From Myxococcales bacterium (GTDB lineage: Bacteria; Myxococcota_A; Polyangia; Polyangiales; Polyangiaceae): 64,000 nucleotides of DNA. This document shows positions 47,438 to 56,496 of this stretch, piece by piece. The position numbers and the translations under genes are program-made. The notes beneath the pieces were generated by a model. That model did no database searches and was not told the DNA's origin. It saw only the letters and a list, made by a program, of their open reading frames with translations. The stretch covers positions 1-64,000 of the forward strand of contig JACPVJ010000055.1 in the NCBI GenBank assembly GCA_016191785.1, in the 5' to 3' direction. The stretch's first letter is position 1. The number at the start of each line of letters is the position of its first letter.

Positions 47438-49384
47438 TCACTCTTCTTTGTCGGGGGCAGGCGCGGCGGGGGCGGCGGGGGCGGGCGCCTCGGGCGCGGG
47501 GTCGCCGGCGCCGGGCTTGTCGGGCAGGCCCTTGCCGGCCGCGCCCTTCGCTTGGGTGGACGGGGCCAGCCGCACCGTGACCTTGGGGTTCTCCGCGTCG
47601 AGCGTCACCTTTCGCGACCAATACCCCTGGCGCTTGACCTCGACCTCGAGCTTCTGCCCCTTCTTCACCGGAACCTCGACCGGCATCGTGCCGAGATCGC
47701 GCCCCTCCAAGAAGACGTGGGAGTCGATGGGCGAGAGCACGAGCGCCACCTTGGCTTCCTCGGCGGCGCTCGGGCCGCGGTCGTCGATGTACTTTCCGAA
47801 CACCAGGGAACGCGCCGGTTGGAACGCCTCGCCCAGCGTCTCGACCTGCAGCGAAACGACGACCCAGATCGCACCCGCGACGCCGAACAGCGCGACGGCG
47901 CCGAGCACGAACGGCCAGCGTCGAGGGCGACCGGACCTTGCCCAGTCGCGCTCGGCATCGGCGGCTTCGGCGGCACGGCGCAGCTCTGCCTCCACCGGAT
48001 CGACCGAGCTCGGTACCGAGACGGCCGACGGACGGACGTCCGGAAGGGACGCCCTCACGTCGCCGGGGAAAGAAAAACGACCCGGGTCCGAGGCGGGCTC
48101 ACGCACCGACACGGGACCAGAAGCAGGCGGGGCATCGAGCCGCGGCGCGCCCGGCGCCGGCGGCACCGCCAGGGCGGCGGGCTCTTCTGGCTCCGGCGGC
48201 GCGACGCTGATCGGCACCTCGATCTCGACCTCTTCGCCCCGGGCAATGGCCGCGAGCGCCCGTTCGACCTCGAGCATCGAAGCGAAGCGCTCTTCCGGCC
48301 GCTTCGCCAGGCACTTCAGCACCAGGTTCTCGAGGCCCGGCGGCACTCGGAGATCGGGCGCCGCGTCCGCGAAGCGCTGCGGCGCTTCGTTCAGGTGCAT
48401 CGAGAGGATGGTCAGCGGGTTCTCGGCGTCGAACGGCACCCGCCCGACGGTCATCTCGAACAGGATGATGCCGAGCGAATAGATGTCGGTGCGGTGATCG
48501 ACGCCGCTGCCGCGGCACTGCTCGGGCGACATGTAGTGCGGCGTCCCGAAGACCGCCCCGGCCCGCGTGATCTTGTTGTCGATGCCAATCACCTTCGCGA
48601 TGCCGAAATCGAGGATCTTGATGAACTCTCGGCCGTCCCGCAGCGTGATGAACACGTTGTCGGGCTTGAGGTCACGGTGGACGATCTGTCCGACGTGGGC
48701 GGCGGCCAGACCCTCGGCCAGCTGACGCCCGAGATCGACCACCGCCTCTGGCTCGATGCGCCCCTTCGCCAGGCGAGCGCCGAGCGTCTCGCCCTCGAGG
48801 TACTCCATCGCGAAATAGGTGGACCCGTCGGGCACCTCGCCGAAGTCGAACACGTCGACGATGTGGTCGTTGCCGATGCCGGAGGCAGCTCTGGCCTCGG
48901 TCGCGAATCGATCGAGCGCCTCGGTGTTCTTGGCGAGATCGGAGCGCAAGATCTTGAGCGCCGCCGCGCGGTCGAAGACCTTGCGCTTGCACTTGTAGAC
49001 CACGCCCATGCCGCCCTCGCCGAGCAGGGCCTCGACGATGTAACGACCATCGATGGTGGTCCCGATGTACTTGTCGGGCTCCCTTCCGGAAGGCGGCGAG
49101 CCGACGAGGTCGACCCCACTCGGTGGGACCTGCGCCCGGACGCGCTCGTGGGTGACGCGGGGCGGCGCCAGGAGCGTCTCTTGGTCCCGCGCGGCAAGAG
49201 CGGCAGCCGCGCGCCGTGGGGGCGGCGGAGCGCCCGCCGCAGGACGGGGCGGTGGGAGGCTTCGTCTCGGCGCAGCAGCAGGCGTGACAGCGGCGGGCTT
49301 GGGCGGAGGAGGAGCCCGGGGGTCTGCGCGGGGCGGCGCGGGCGGCGGTCGGCCGGGGCGTTGAGGGGGCTGGTTGCCTGCCAT
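47438..49384 (-). CDS. Ser/Thr protein kinase with TM segment and PEGA domain (kinase 2)
   Basis: 648 residues. A Pro/Ala-rich N-terminus (about 100 residues) precedes a complete kinase domain at 113-375: [10 protein letters not shown]144 in [12 protein letters not shown] (H236), DFG at 259, SPEQ and DIYSLG. A variable linker of about 110 residues is followed by one TM segment at 490-512 and a PEGA domain at 546-605 ([23 protein letters not shown]), a beta-sandwich common outside the membrane. A Pro/Ala end follows. Typical membrane kinase of myxobacteria; signal and substrates unknown. Confidence 0.93.
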   Translation of the reverse strand: MAGNQPPQRPGRPPPAPPRADPRAPPPPKPAAVTPAAAPRRSLPPPRPAAGAPPPPRRAAAALAARDQETLLAPPRVTHERVRAQVPPSGVDLVGSPPSGREPDKYIGTTIDGRYIVEALLGEGGMGVVYKCKRKVFDRAAALKILRSDLAKNTEALDRFATEARAASGIGNDHIVDVFDFGEVPDGSTYFAMEYLEGETLGARLAKGRIEPEAVVDLGRQLAEGLAAAHVGQIVHRDLKPDNVFITLRDGREFIKILDFGIAKVIGIDNKITRAGAVFGTPHYMSPEQCRGSGVDHRTDIYSLGIILFEMTVGRVPFDAENPLTILSMHLNEAPQRFADAAPDLRVPPGLENLVLKCLAKRPEERFASMLEVERALAAIARGEEVEIEVPISVAPPEPEEPAALAVPPAPGAPRLDAPPASGPVSVREPASDPGRFSFPGDVRASLPDVRPSAVSVPSSVDPVEAELRRAAEAADAERDWARSGRPRRWPFVLGAVALFGVAGAIWVVVSLQVETLGEAFQPARSLVFGKYIDDRGPSAAEEAKVALVLSPIDSHVFLEGRDLGTMPVEVPVKKGQKLEVEVKRQGYWSRKVTLDAENPKVTVRLAPSTQAKGAAGKGLPDKPGAGDPAPEAPAPAAPAAPAPDKEE

Positions 49385-49523
49385 CGCTCTGTTCGCGCAG
49401 GGGGAGCGGGGTGAGCGTCGAAGCTTACCACTACCGCCGGGACCCGCGCCATTGGCGTGGAAAGCGCGGGATCGCGGGCGCGGGCGCGGGCGGGCGCGGG
49501 CGGGCGTGGGCGGATGGGGCCGG

Positions 49524-50045
49524 CTACGGACAGAAGTCGGGGTCGATCAGCTCCCGGAGGGCGAGCAGGTCGCCCAGGGCCTCGAGCCGGGCCAGGGCCG
49601 AGAGCTCGAGCTGGCGAATGCGTTCCCGGGTCAGGTTCAAGATGCCGCCCACGTCCTCGAGAGTGGTCGCGCCGCCTTCGGCGACGTCGAGCGCGCACGA
49701 GGTGGGCAGGTCCCAGACCTCGAGGTCGGGGAAGTTCAGCTTGATCGCGCCCGTGCGGGGCGAGACGTCGAGGTACAGGTGGTGGCGACACGACACGTGG
49801 GGGCACGGCCTGGGACCGTCCGCGCACTCGCCGCGGGTCTTCGGTCGCAGGGCGTCGAGCCGAGCCCGAAGCTCCCGCGTGAGCTCGGAGTCCAGCCGGG
49901 ACAGGCGCTTGACGCTCAGTGTGCGCGCGCGCACTGCCCGCTTGCGGCGCGAGCGACGGCGATCACGGCTGTCCGGCGCGGGCTCGAAGGCACCCGGCGC
50001 GGTGATGGAATACGAATCGTTCGGGTTCTCGTTGACGTGACCCAC
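49524..50045 (-). CDS. Sigma-70 region 4-like DNA-binding protein
   Basis: 173 residues. The C-terminal part reads TTLEDVGGILNLTRERIRQLE, the helix-turn-helix of sigma region 4, but regions 2 and 3 are absent. A Cys/His group CPHVSCRHH in the middle may bind zinc. The N-terminus is very basic (DRRRSRRKRAVRAR). It resembles stand-alone region-4 proteins of Polyangia, likely a transcription regulator rather than a full sigma factor. Starts at a GTG (50045). Confidence 0.75.
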   Translation of the reverse strand: MGHVNENPNDSYSITAPGAFEPAPDSRDRRRSRRKRAVRARTLSVKRLSRLDSELTRELRARLDALRPKTRGECADGPRPCPHVSCRHHLYLDVSPRTGAIKLNFPDLEVWDLPTSCALDVAEGGATTLEDVGGILNLTRERIRQLELSALARLEALGDLLALRELIDPDFCP

Positions 50046-50190
50046 GGCGAAGCCTCCCCAGTCGCGCTCTTGAATGCCCGAACGGCGCGCGAATGGAAAT
50101 AGGGGAAGTGCACCGCTCGATCAGAATGGAAGGACAACGTGGGACATGGATGACATGGACCTACACCGCCGAATGCTCGGTCGAAACGCT

Positions 50191-50940
50191 TCAGGAGATG
50201 CGGTCGTCGAAGGGGGGCGACCCCGCCTCGAGCGCATCAGCGCCACGCGAGAGCATCGGTGAGTCGGTGCAGAGCAACGACTGCCAGCGCCGCGACGGAT
50301 TGGCCAGCAGCCGGGGCGTGCCGCGCCCCAGGGCGCGCCGCGCGCCGCGCGGAAACGGCGCACCGTCGAGCACCAGGCCCTGGGTCAGCGCGTGCTCGGC
50401 GTCGTGCGCCTCGTGCTGCTCGTGCAGCGCGACCTCTGCGCCCGGCGCGAGGTTCAACCGCACGATGCTCGCCTCCGGGCAGTCGAGGATCACGTCGACG
50501 CTGCCGAACGCGCGCGACTCGCGGGGAACGACCGCCCAACTCGAATCGCGCTGGATGGTGAGCGACGCGACGGCGCTGCCCGGCAGTGCTTGCGGCTTGA
50601 CCAGCCGGATGCGCACGGCGTGTACTCGCGCCTGGCGCTCAGTCGGCAGTGGATGCGACAAGAGATAGCGCGCCAGGGCGTGCGCCGCGGTCTCGAGCAA
50701 GCCGAAGCGGCACGTCTGGAGCAGAAAGACCAGGGCCTGCGCCGTGGCGTCGTAGTCGACGGCCTTCGACAGCTTGCCGCTGGTCGCGGCGGGCTCGGTG
50801 TCGACGGTCAGATCGATGTCCAGCGACAGGGGCTGTGGGCGCCCGCGCTCCCGCGGGTACACGCCCACCACGCATTCGGTCTCGAGACCGTGGATCGAGA
50901 GAACGTCGCAGGCGGGCACGACCACACCGAGGTTTGTCAC
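50191..50940 (-). CDS. FolB-like dihydroneopterin aldolase fused to a C-terminal cupin-like domain
   Basis: 249 residues from a GTG. Residues 14-130 are FolB-like: LSIHGLETECVVGVYPRER, SLDIDLTVDT, DYDATAQAL, LLETAAHALARYLL and VRIRLVKPQALPGS cover the tetrahydrobiopterin-synthesis fold with the Glu and Lys used in catalysis. Residues 140-249 (SVDVILDCPEASIVRLNLAPG, HEQHEAHDAEHALTQGLVLDG) form an extra domain suggestive of a cupin with a His cluster. FolB is normally about 120 residues alone. It may act in folate synthesis; the extra domain is unassigned. Confidence 0.75.
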   Translation of the reverse strand: MTNLGVVVPACDVLSIHGLETECVVGVYPRERGRPQPLSLDIDLTVDTEPAATSGKLSKAVDYDATAQALVFLLQTCRFGLLETAAHALARYLLSHPLPTERQARVHAVRIRLVKPQALPGSAVASLTIQRDSSWAVVPRESRAFGSVDVILDCPEASIVRLNLAPGAEVALHEQHEAHDAEHALTQGLVLDGAPFPRGARRALGRGTPRLLANPSRRWQSLLCTDSPMLSRGADALEAGSPPFDDRIS

Positions 50941-51103
50941 GAGCCGGGGCGCGACGGAAGGGGGCCTTGCGAGCGGGTCGAACGGCGGGGCTCGGCCACC
51001 CGACGACCGGGACTCTCGGGCTCTAGCCTCGCGAAGCCCAGCGCGGGCCGAGCGACCCACCGCGCGCCGCCGAGCCACCGAAGGCCGCGAATCGCGACAG
51101 GAT

Positions 51104-51131
51104 TTGATATCCGCACCCGGCGAGATAAGGT
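51104..51131 (+). promoter_or_regulatory. Candidate promoter TTGATA-N16-TAAGGT close to the FHA gene start
   Basis: The -10-like hexamer ends only nine bases before the ATG at 51141, so the transcript would be nearly leaderless. The aaggtg inside it could instead be a ribosome site; the two readings exclude one another. Confidence 0.35.
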
Positions 51132-51140
51132 GAAGCGCGC

Positions 51141-51995
51141 ATGGGTGTTCGCGAGCCGCGAGGGCTGACCCGGGTGAGACTTCGGCATCGGGGGCAAGAG
51201 CTGCTCCTGACCGAGGGCACCTATCTGATCGGGCGAGACGCCTCGTGTCACATCTTGCTCGATGACGCCAAGGTGTCGCGTCGCCACGCGCGCATCAACG
51301 TGCGTGGCGAGCAGGTCAGCATCGACGATCTCGGGAGCATGAACGGCTTGTACGTGAACGGGGTGCGACTGACCGGGTCGCAACCCCTGTTCGACGGCGA
51401 CTGGCTGACGGCCGGCGCCGAGGAGCTCGAGGTGCTGATCGGAGACGGCACGACGCGGCGTTCGGCGACCGCGACCCAGGACGAGTTCAGCCCGGTGCCC
51501 TCGAGCAGCGAAGCCGAGACGACGCGGCGGATTTCGGAGCCGCCCGACAACCCCGAGACCACGCAGAAGAGCCGCGCCCTGGAGATCCTTGCCAACATCG
51601 CGGACCGCGCCCTCGAGGCCGGTCGGATGGAGGACGCGGAGGACCTGCTCAAGACGACCCTGCTCGACATGGCACAAGAGTCGAGTCTGGGACACGAGCT
51701 CGAGCTGGACTCGATGGAGTTCGCCATGCGGTATGCGCTCCGTTTGGCTCAGGCCAGCGGCACCGGACGCTGGTTCGACTTCACCGTCGATTTGCTCAGG
51801 GGGCAGCGTGCGGCCTGCACGCCCATCGTGGCCTCCAATCTCAGGGCCACCATGAAACGGGTCACTTCGGTCGACCTCGACCGGCTCGCGGCCTATGCGC
51901 GCTCACTGCGCGAGTCGGGAAACCCCGCCTCGATTCAGTCGGCGGCGGTCGTCGACGAGCTGGCGCAAGAAGCCGCCCGAAAGCGAGGCGGCTGA
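51141..51995 (+). CDS. FHA-domain protein
   Basis: 284 residues. FHA domain at about 12-105 with YLIGRDASCHILLDDAKVSRRHARI and SMNGLYVNG, the residues that bind phosphothreonine. The rest is helical (ALEILANIADRALEAGRMEDAEDLLKTTLLDMA), like a tetratrico-type scaffold. It is a likely partner of Ser/Thr kinases, several of which are in this window. It shares one base with the next gene (TGATG). Confidence 0.88.
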   Translation: MGVREPRGLTRVRLRHRGQELLLTEGTYLIGRDASCHILLDDAKVSRRHARINVRGEQVSIDDLGSMNGLYVNGVRLTGSQPLFDGDWLTAGAEELEVLIGDGTTRRSATATQDEFSPVPSSSEAETTRRISEPPDNPETTQKSRALEILANIADRALEAGRMEDAEDLLKTTLLDMAQESSLGHELELDSMEFAMRYALRLAQASGTGRWFDFTVDLLRGQRAACTPIVASNLRATMKRVTSVDLDRLAAYARSLRESGNPASIQSAAVVDELAQEAARKRGG

Positions 51996-52900
51996 TGCGC
52001 GCCCGGGTACTGGGGATTGCGCTTTCGGCCCTCGTCCCCCTCGCGCTGTTTGCCTGTGCGAGTGAACCGGAAGAGGACATGACCGTCTCGTGCTCGGCGA
52101 GCGAGCCGCACGAGTGCCCATCGCCAGAGGGTGTGATCATCGGGTGTTGCCCCGACTCGCACCCGCTGTGTTCGACCGATGGCACGCAGTGCTACGAGTG
52201 GGCCTCGAGTGGCGGTGGCGGCGGCTCACCGAGCGGTGGCGGCGGCTCACCGAGCGGTGGCGGTGGCTCTCCGACTGGCGGCGGCGGCGGGGCTGGCGGC
52301 GGAACCGGCGGCGGTGGGTCCGGCGGCGGTGGGTCCGGCGGCGGTGGAACCGGCGGCGGTGGAACCGGCGGCGGTGGAACCGGCGGCGGCGGAACCGGCG
52401 GGGGCGGGACCGGCGGCGGTGGAACCGGCGGCGGTGGAACCGGCGGCGGCGGAACCGGCGGCACGGGCGGCACCAGCTGCGTCGACCAGGGTTTCGAGCC
52501 CAACCAGACCGAGAGCGCAGCGACCACTCTGGGCACGATCAACGACTGCGACGGCTCGGGCTCGACGCTGTCGGGCAAGCTCGATGGGTCGACCGATACC
52601 GACTACTACTCGTTCTTCGGCATCGATCAGGCCGGGTGCGTGGTCGGGCCGGTCGCGTCCACGACCGCCAAGGTTCGGTTGTGTCTGTTCGCGAACTGCG
52701 CCAGCGCGCAGGTGAGTTGCACGTCCGGCACTCCCAGCACCTCGCCGGGAGGCCGCCCGGGTTGCTGCGTCCCAGCCGGCGGCAAGGTCGACCTGTCCCT
52801 CGACTGCAGCGGCTGGGCCGACGACGCGACCATCTACATTCGCGTCGATCAGGGCGCGTCGAACGCTTGCACCGCGTACTCGGTGGACTACCACTACTGA
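51995..52900 (+). CDS. Gly-rich tethered lipoprotein with C-terminal sandwich domain
   Basis: 301 residues. The signal ends FAC. A Cys-containing N-terminal segment (CSASEPHECPSPEGVIIGCC, CSTDGTQC) precedes about 90 residues of GGGGT/GGGGS repeats, then a C-terminal domain with SAATTLGTINDCD, DTDYYSFFGIDQAG and IYIRVDQG that resembles bacterial pre-peptidase C-terminal sandwich domains. Likely displayed outside the cell on a flexible stalk. Overlaps the FHA gene by one base and ends at the neighbouring convergent gene with no gap. Confidence 0.83.
   Translation: MRARVLGIALSALVPLALFACASEPEEDMTVSCSASEPHECPSPEGVIIGCCPDSHPLCSTDGTQCYEWASSGGGGGSPSGGGGSPSGGGGSPTGGGGGAGGGTGGGGSGGGGSGGGGTGGGGTGGGGTGGGGTGGGGTGGGGTGGGGTGGGGTGGTGGTSCVDQGFEPNQTESAATTLGTINDCDGSGSTLSGKLDGSTDTDYYSFFGIDQAGCVVGPVASTTAKVRLCLFANCASAQVSCTSGTPSTSPGGRPGCCVPAGGKVDLSLDCSGWADDATIYIRVDQGASNACTAYSVDYHY
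52300..52466. repeat. 15-base tandem repeats encoding GGGGT/S
   Basis: At least ten copies of ggcggcggtggaacc-like units with few changes, so slippage could vary the stalk length between strains. Confidence 0.85.
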
Positions 52901-53815
52901 TCAGGGCTGCTCTTTCTTCGGCGCGGGTGCGAAGCCCTCGCGATCTACGTCGAAGGTCTTGGCGCGGTAGCGCGTGCTCCACGCGAAGCTTGCCTCTGCG
53001 AGCTTGCCCTGCGGTCGCGTGTAGGGCGGCTTGCGCGCACCGAGGCAGGTCAACATCACGAAAGGGTCTGCACGCCGCGCCCGCCACAGGGGCTCACCCT
53101 CGCGCGCGAGGCCCTCGGGCTCGAGGCAACGCGATCGGAGCGCGGCGTCGAGCTCGTGGGCGCCGGCAGAGTCGCTCTGCTCGCGCCCCGAGTGGCGATC
53201 CGCGAGCGCGTGCGGCTCGTCGTCGTGCACTGCGAGCTCGAGGTGCAGGTGTGCGGCGATGATGCTCGACGAGGCGTTTCCGCTCTTTCCGACGCTCCCG
53301 AGCGCTGCGCCGACGGCCACGTCCTTGGGCTCGTCTCCGAGGCCTGCGATCTGGTGAAGATGGGCGAAGAACACCGACACACGGCGCTCTTTTGGGAGCC
53401 CGAGCTCGGACGGCAGCGGGCACACCAGCTGCGCCCACTTGCCGTGGGACGAGTTCTGCCCCGACCGGGCCTTTCCGGCGCACGGGGCGCGCACCGGCGT
53501 GCCGACGGGTGCGAGCAGGTCGACCCCGTTGTGACTACCGTGGGCCCGCGGAGCGAGGAATGCCCCTCCCCCGCCGCGGTCCGCGCGGATCCCGTGGTCC
53601 ACCGGCAGCACCCACGCCCATGGCTCGGGCGGCGCGGCGGGCTCGGGCGGTGGCGCGGCGTCGGCGCTCGGCCTCGGCCGCGGCGCTTCAGCCGGGGCCC
53701 GCACCGCCGTGGGCGCGGCGGCCACGGCAGGTGGCTGGGGCGCAGCGCAACCGCCGGCGACCGCCAGAGCCCCGAACGCGAAGGCCTTCACGCGGCGGAC
53801 TGTAACGCAAGTCAC
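52901..53815 (-). CDS. M23-family peptidase (LytM-type), lipoprotein-like
   Basis: 304 residues from the GTG at 53815, which overlaps the stop of the upstream gene as GTGA; a GTG at 53791 is an alternative that starts directly at the signal peptide. The signal ends VAGGC, a Pro/Ala linker follows, then a LytM/M23 domain: SHNGVDLLAPVGTPV with the Hx3D ligands, and AAHLHLELAV with the HxH ligands. It cuts peptidoglycan cross-bridges or related peptides if active. The 110-residue C-terminal part holds two Cys (RCLEPEG, MLTCLGARKP) and no known motif. Confidence 0.86.
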   Translation of the reverse strand: MTCVTVRRVKAFAFGALAVAGGCAAPQPPAVAAAPTAVRAPAEAPRPRPSADAAPPPEPAAPPEPWAWVLPVDHGIRADRGGGGAFLAPRAHGSHNGVDLLAPVGTPVRAPCAGKARSGQNSSHGKWAQLVCPLPSELGLPKERRVSVFFAHLHQIAGLGDEPKDVAVGAALGSVGKSGNASSSIIAAHLHLELAVHDDEPHALADRHSGREQSDSAGAHELDAALRSRCLEPEGLAREGEPLWRARRADPFVMLTCLGARKPPYTRPQGKLAEASFAWSTRYRAKTFDVDREGFAPAPKKEQP

Positions 53816-54627
53816 GGAGGTGTCGCCGAGAGCCAACCGATTTCGCGCGCCGTGGCCGGTCCCACGCTGAGCTCGGCCAGCGTGTCCGGCGGGCGCTCGT
53901 TGCCCGGGGCGACGACCCGGTTGCGCGCCATGATCTCGGCCGCGGCCTGCGGATAGAGCGGAGCGCGGTCGGGCTCCGGCAGACCGTCGGGGACCCGAGC
54001 GCGGCCCAGCGCGTCGTACTTGTCGGTGGCACCGAGGGTGTGGAAGAGCTCGTGGGCCGCGACGAAGAGCGCGAAGTCGACCATGCTCGAGTCGAGCTCG
54101 ACCTCGACGCTGCCGACCCTTCCCCCCTGCTCGCTCTGCCCCTCGACGGTCTTCTTGCCCTCGGACGCTGGGGCTTGCAGGACCAGGTAGATGCGACTGT
54201 CCGCGGCGCGCCACTCGACGGCGGCGCGCTGATCGACGTCGCGGAAGTACTGCCAGCTGTCCCAGGCATGCTTCGCCAGGGCCCCGAGCTCGTCGCCGGT
54301 AGGGCGCGGAGGGGGAGCGCCGACGTCGATCGGCCCGTAGACCGTGAACGCGAACGGCACCGGCTCGCTGGTGCCCCGATGGCGTGCCATCTCTTGGGCG
54401 AGCCGCGCTTCGAGCTCGCGCGTTCGCGCCTTGAGCTCGGCCATCGACGCGGGATCGACCGCGCCCCGGCGCAAGAGCACGAGCGCGACCTGAACGGTCT
54501 GTTTCCACTCGGTGCGTGCCTTGCGCCGGCGGACGTCGTTCCACGCCCAGAGCAGCACCACGGCGAGCACCGCGACGAGCAGTCCGACGCGAACGCGCCG
54601 GAAGGTCACCCACCCCTCGCCGCTCAC
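53812..54627 (-). CDS. Membrane-anchored HExxHxxGxxD metalloprotease-like protein
   Basis: 271 residues from a GTG one base after the GMP synthase stop. One TM segment at 14-30 (GLLVAVLAVVLLWAW). A helical stalk, then a small catalytic-looking domain with H192-E-L-F-H196-T-L-G199-A-T-D202, the HExxHxxGxxD arrangement in which Asp is the third zinc ligand, as in snapalysin-type metzincins. ATAREIGWL near the end may belong to the Met-turn region. Substrate unknown. Confidence 0.78.
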   Translation of the reverse strand: MSGEGWVTFRRVRVGLLVAVLAVVLLWAWNDVRRRKARTEWKQTVQVALVLLRRGAVDPASMAELKARTRELEARLAQEMARHRGTSEPVPFAFTVYGPIDVGAPPPRPTGDELGALAKHAWDSWQYFRDVDQRAAVEWRAADSRIYLVLQAPASEGKKTVEGQSEQGGRVGSVEVELDSSMVDFALFVAAHELFHTLGATDKYDALGRARVPDGLPEPDRAPLYPQAAAEIMARNRVVAPGNERPPDTLAELSVGPATAREIGWLSATPP

Positions 54628-54628
54628 G

Positions 54629-56479
54629 TCACTCCCACTCGATGGTGCCCGGAGGCTTCGTGGTCACGTCCAGCCCGAGGCCAACCACCCCCGGAAGATC
54701 GAGGATGCGTCGCAGCTCGGCGACGACCGGCGGCGGCAGCTCGGCGGGTTTCGCCGTCATGCCGCGCTCGGAGTGGATGGGCCGAACCACGATCAGCTCA
54801 CCGCCCTGGCCATCCACCTCGAGGGGCAACGCCACGGTGGGACACTGCCAGACCACCCGCAGCTGCTCGTGGCGAGTCAGAGCAGACATCACTATGGCGT
54901 CGGCCTCTTGCAAGAGCTCGAGGCGTTCGCGAGTGACGGTGGCAGCGCGCGGGCGCGGTGCACCCAGGGGCCGGCCACCGAGGTCGACCACCGCGCGGTT
55001 GATGCCGGGGACCCGCTTGAACAGCCGGGTCGCCGTCTCGAGCACGCGCGGAAAGCTCGCGGTTCCGGCGAGCCACACCGGCATCTCGTAGCTGCGGAGG
55101 TCGGCCTTCACCCCCACCGACCGCACCGGAAGCAGGTGCCCCGTGAGCCCGGCGGTCGCAGCGATCTCGCGGATGGCCGCGTCGCTCTCTGCCGCTCGGC
55201 CAAAGCCCGGCGGAAGCGTGCCGTCCGAGCAGAGCAACCGAATGCCCAGCCCCGGCCCGGGAAACGGGTGGCGCCAGAGGAGGTCGTCCGGGATGCCCAG
55301 CTTCGCGCCCAGCTCGCGCACCTCGGACTTGTAGAGCTCGTGCAGCGGCTCGATCACACGACCCTGGGCGATCATCTGCTCGATGATCGGCACGCGGTTG
55401 TGGTGGGTCTTGATCACGTCGGCTCGCTTCGTGCCGCCGGTCTCGATGGTATCGGGATAGATCGTGCCCTGGCCAAGCAGCATGTGCTCGAGGCCGAGGC
55501 GCTTCGCCTCGCGCTCGAACACCTTCACGTAAGTGTCACCAATCGCGCGACGTTTGGCCTCCGGCTCGACCAGCCCGGCGAGGCTCGCCATGAAGTCTTC
55601 GGTGGCGTCGATGAAATGAAGGTTCTTCGAGACCCCGAGCGCCTTCAGCGACTCGACCACCTTGCGGCTCTCGCCCTTGCGCATCAGCCCGTTGTCGACA
55701 TGGAGCAGGTGCAGGTGATCCGCGCCCAGGGCCTCGGCGAACAGCTTGGCGCAGACCGTCGAGTCCACCCCGCCCGACGCCAGCAGGAACACGCCCTTGC
55801 CCGCGGCTTGCGCGCGGATCTTCGCGACCTCTTCTTCGACGTAGCGGTGCATCGTCCAGGTAGGACGGCAGCCGCAGATGCCGACGGCGAAATTCTCCAG
55901 CATTTTCTCGCCGAATTCGCTGTCGTCGACCTCCGGATGGAACTGGAAGCCGTACCGGCGGCGTGCGTCGTCGGCAATGGCCGCGTTGCGATGCGGGTGA
56001 TCGTCGCCCGGCACCAGCGAGGTCCCGATCTCGGAGAACCCTGCGCCCAGCGCCACCACGGTGTCACCGTGACTCATCCACACGATCGACTCTCGAGGGA
56101 TGCCGGCGAAGATCGGCGAGCCCCCGCTGAGGGTCAGGCGCGCCGGTCCGTATTCGCGCTGGCAGTGCTCGACCTTGCCGCCGTAGCGCTTCGCGACCTC
56201 TTGATGACCGAAGCAGAACCCCAGGGCGGGCACCGGCAGGTCCAGAACCGCCCGCGTGTACCCGCCCTCGTCGGCGGACGCCAGTGCCGGGCTGCCCGAG
56301 AGGATCACGCCGCGATAGCCCTCGAACGCCTCGATGGGGTCGTCGGGTTGGCGGATCTCCGCCAGGACGTGGAGGCGCCGAATCTTGGTGGCGATCAGGT
56401 GAGCGTACTGTCCACCGAAGTCGATGACGGCGATGCGATCGTGGGCCGGGGCGTCCATGGCGGCGGAGGATGCCTCCAT
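54629..56479 (-). CDS. guaA: GMP synthase (glutamine-hydrolysing), eukaryote-like long form
   Basis: 616 residues versus about 525 in E. coli. It makes GMP from XMP, ATP and glutamine. The glutaminase domain carries C89 (GFCFGHQ) and H181-x-E183 (FQFHPEV). The ATP-PPase P-loop is S235-GGVDST. After HPFPGPGLGIRLL it has an insert and a second dimerisation-type copy: LLPVRSVGVKADLRSYE occurs first, and a later copy runs to TKPPGTIEWE. This matches the doubled C-terminal domain of animal GMP synthase rather than the single one of E. coli. Starts at 56479 or 56458. Confidence 0.93.
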   Translation of the reverse strand: MEASSAAMDAPAHDRIAVIDFGGQYAHLIATKIRRLHVLAEIRQPDDPIEAFEGYRGVILSGSPALASADEGGYTRAVLDLPVPALGFCFGHQEVAKRYGGKVEHCQREYGPARLTLSGGSPIFAGIPRESIVWMSHGDTVVALGAGFSEIGTSLVPGDDHPHRNAAIADDARRRYGFQFHPEVDDSEFGEKMLENFAVGICGCRPTWTMHRYVEEEVAKIRAQAAGKGVFLLASGGVDSTVCAKLFAEALGADHLHLLHVDNGLMRKGESRKVVESLKALGVSKNLHFIDATEDFMASLAGLVEPEAKRRAIGDTYVKVFEREAKRLGLEHMLLGQGTIYPDTIETGGTKRADVIKTHHNRVPIIEQMIAQGRVIEPLHELYKSEVRELGAKLGIPDDLLWRHPFPGPGLGIRLLCSDGTLPPGFGRAAESDAAIREIAATAGLTGHLLPVRSVGVKADLRSYEMPVWLAGTASFPRVLETATRLFKRVPGINRAVVDLGGRPLGAPRPRAATVTRERLELLQEADAIVMSALTRHEQLRVVWQCPTVALPLEVDGQGGELIVVRPIHSERGMTAKPAELPPPVVAELRRILDLPGVVGLGLDVTTKPPGTIEWE

Positions 56480-56496
56480 GGTCCCCGGGCGTCGAG

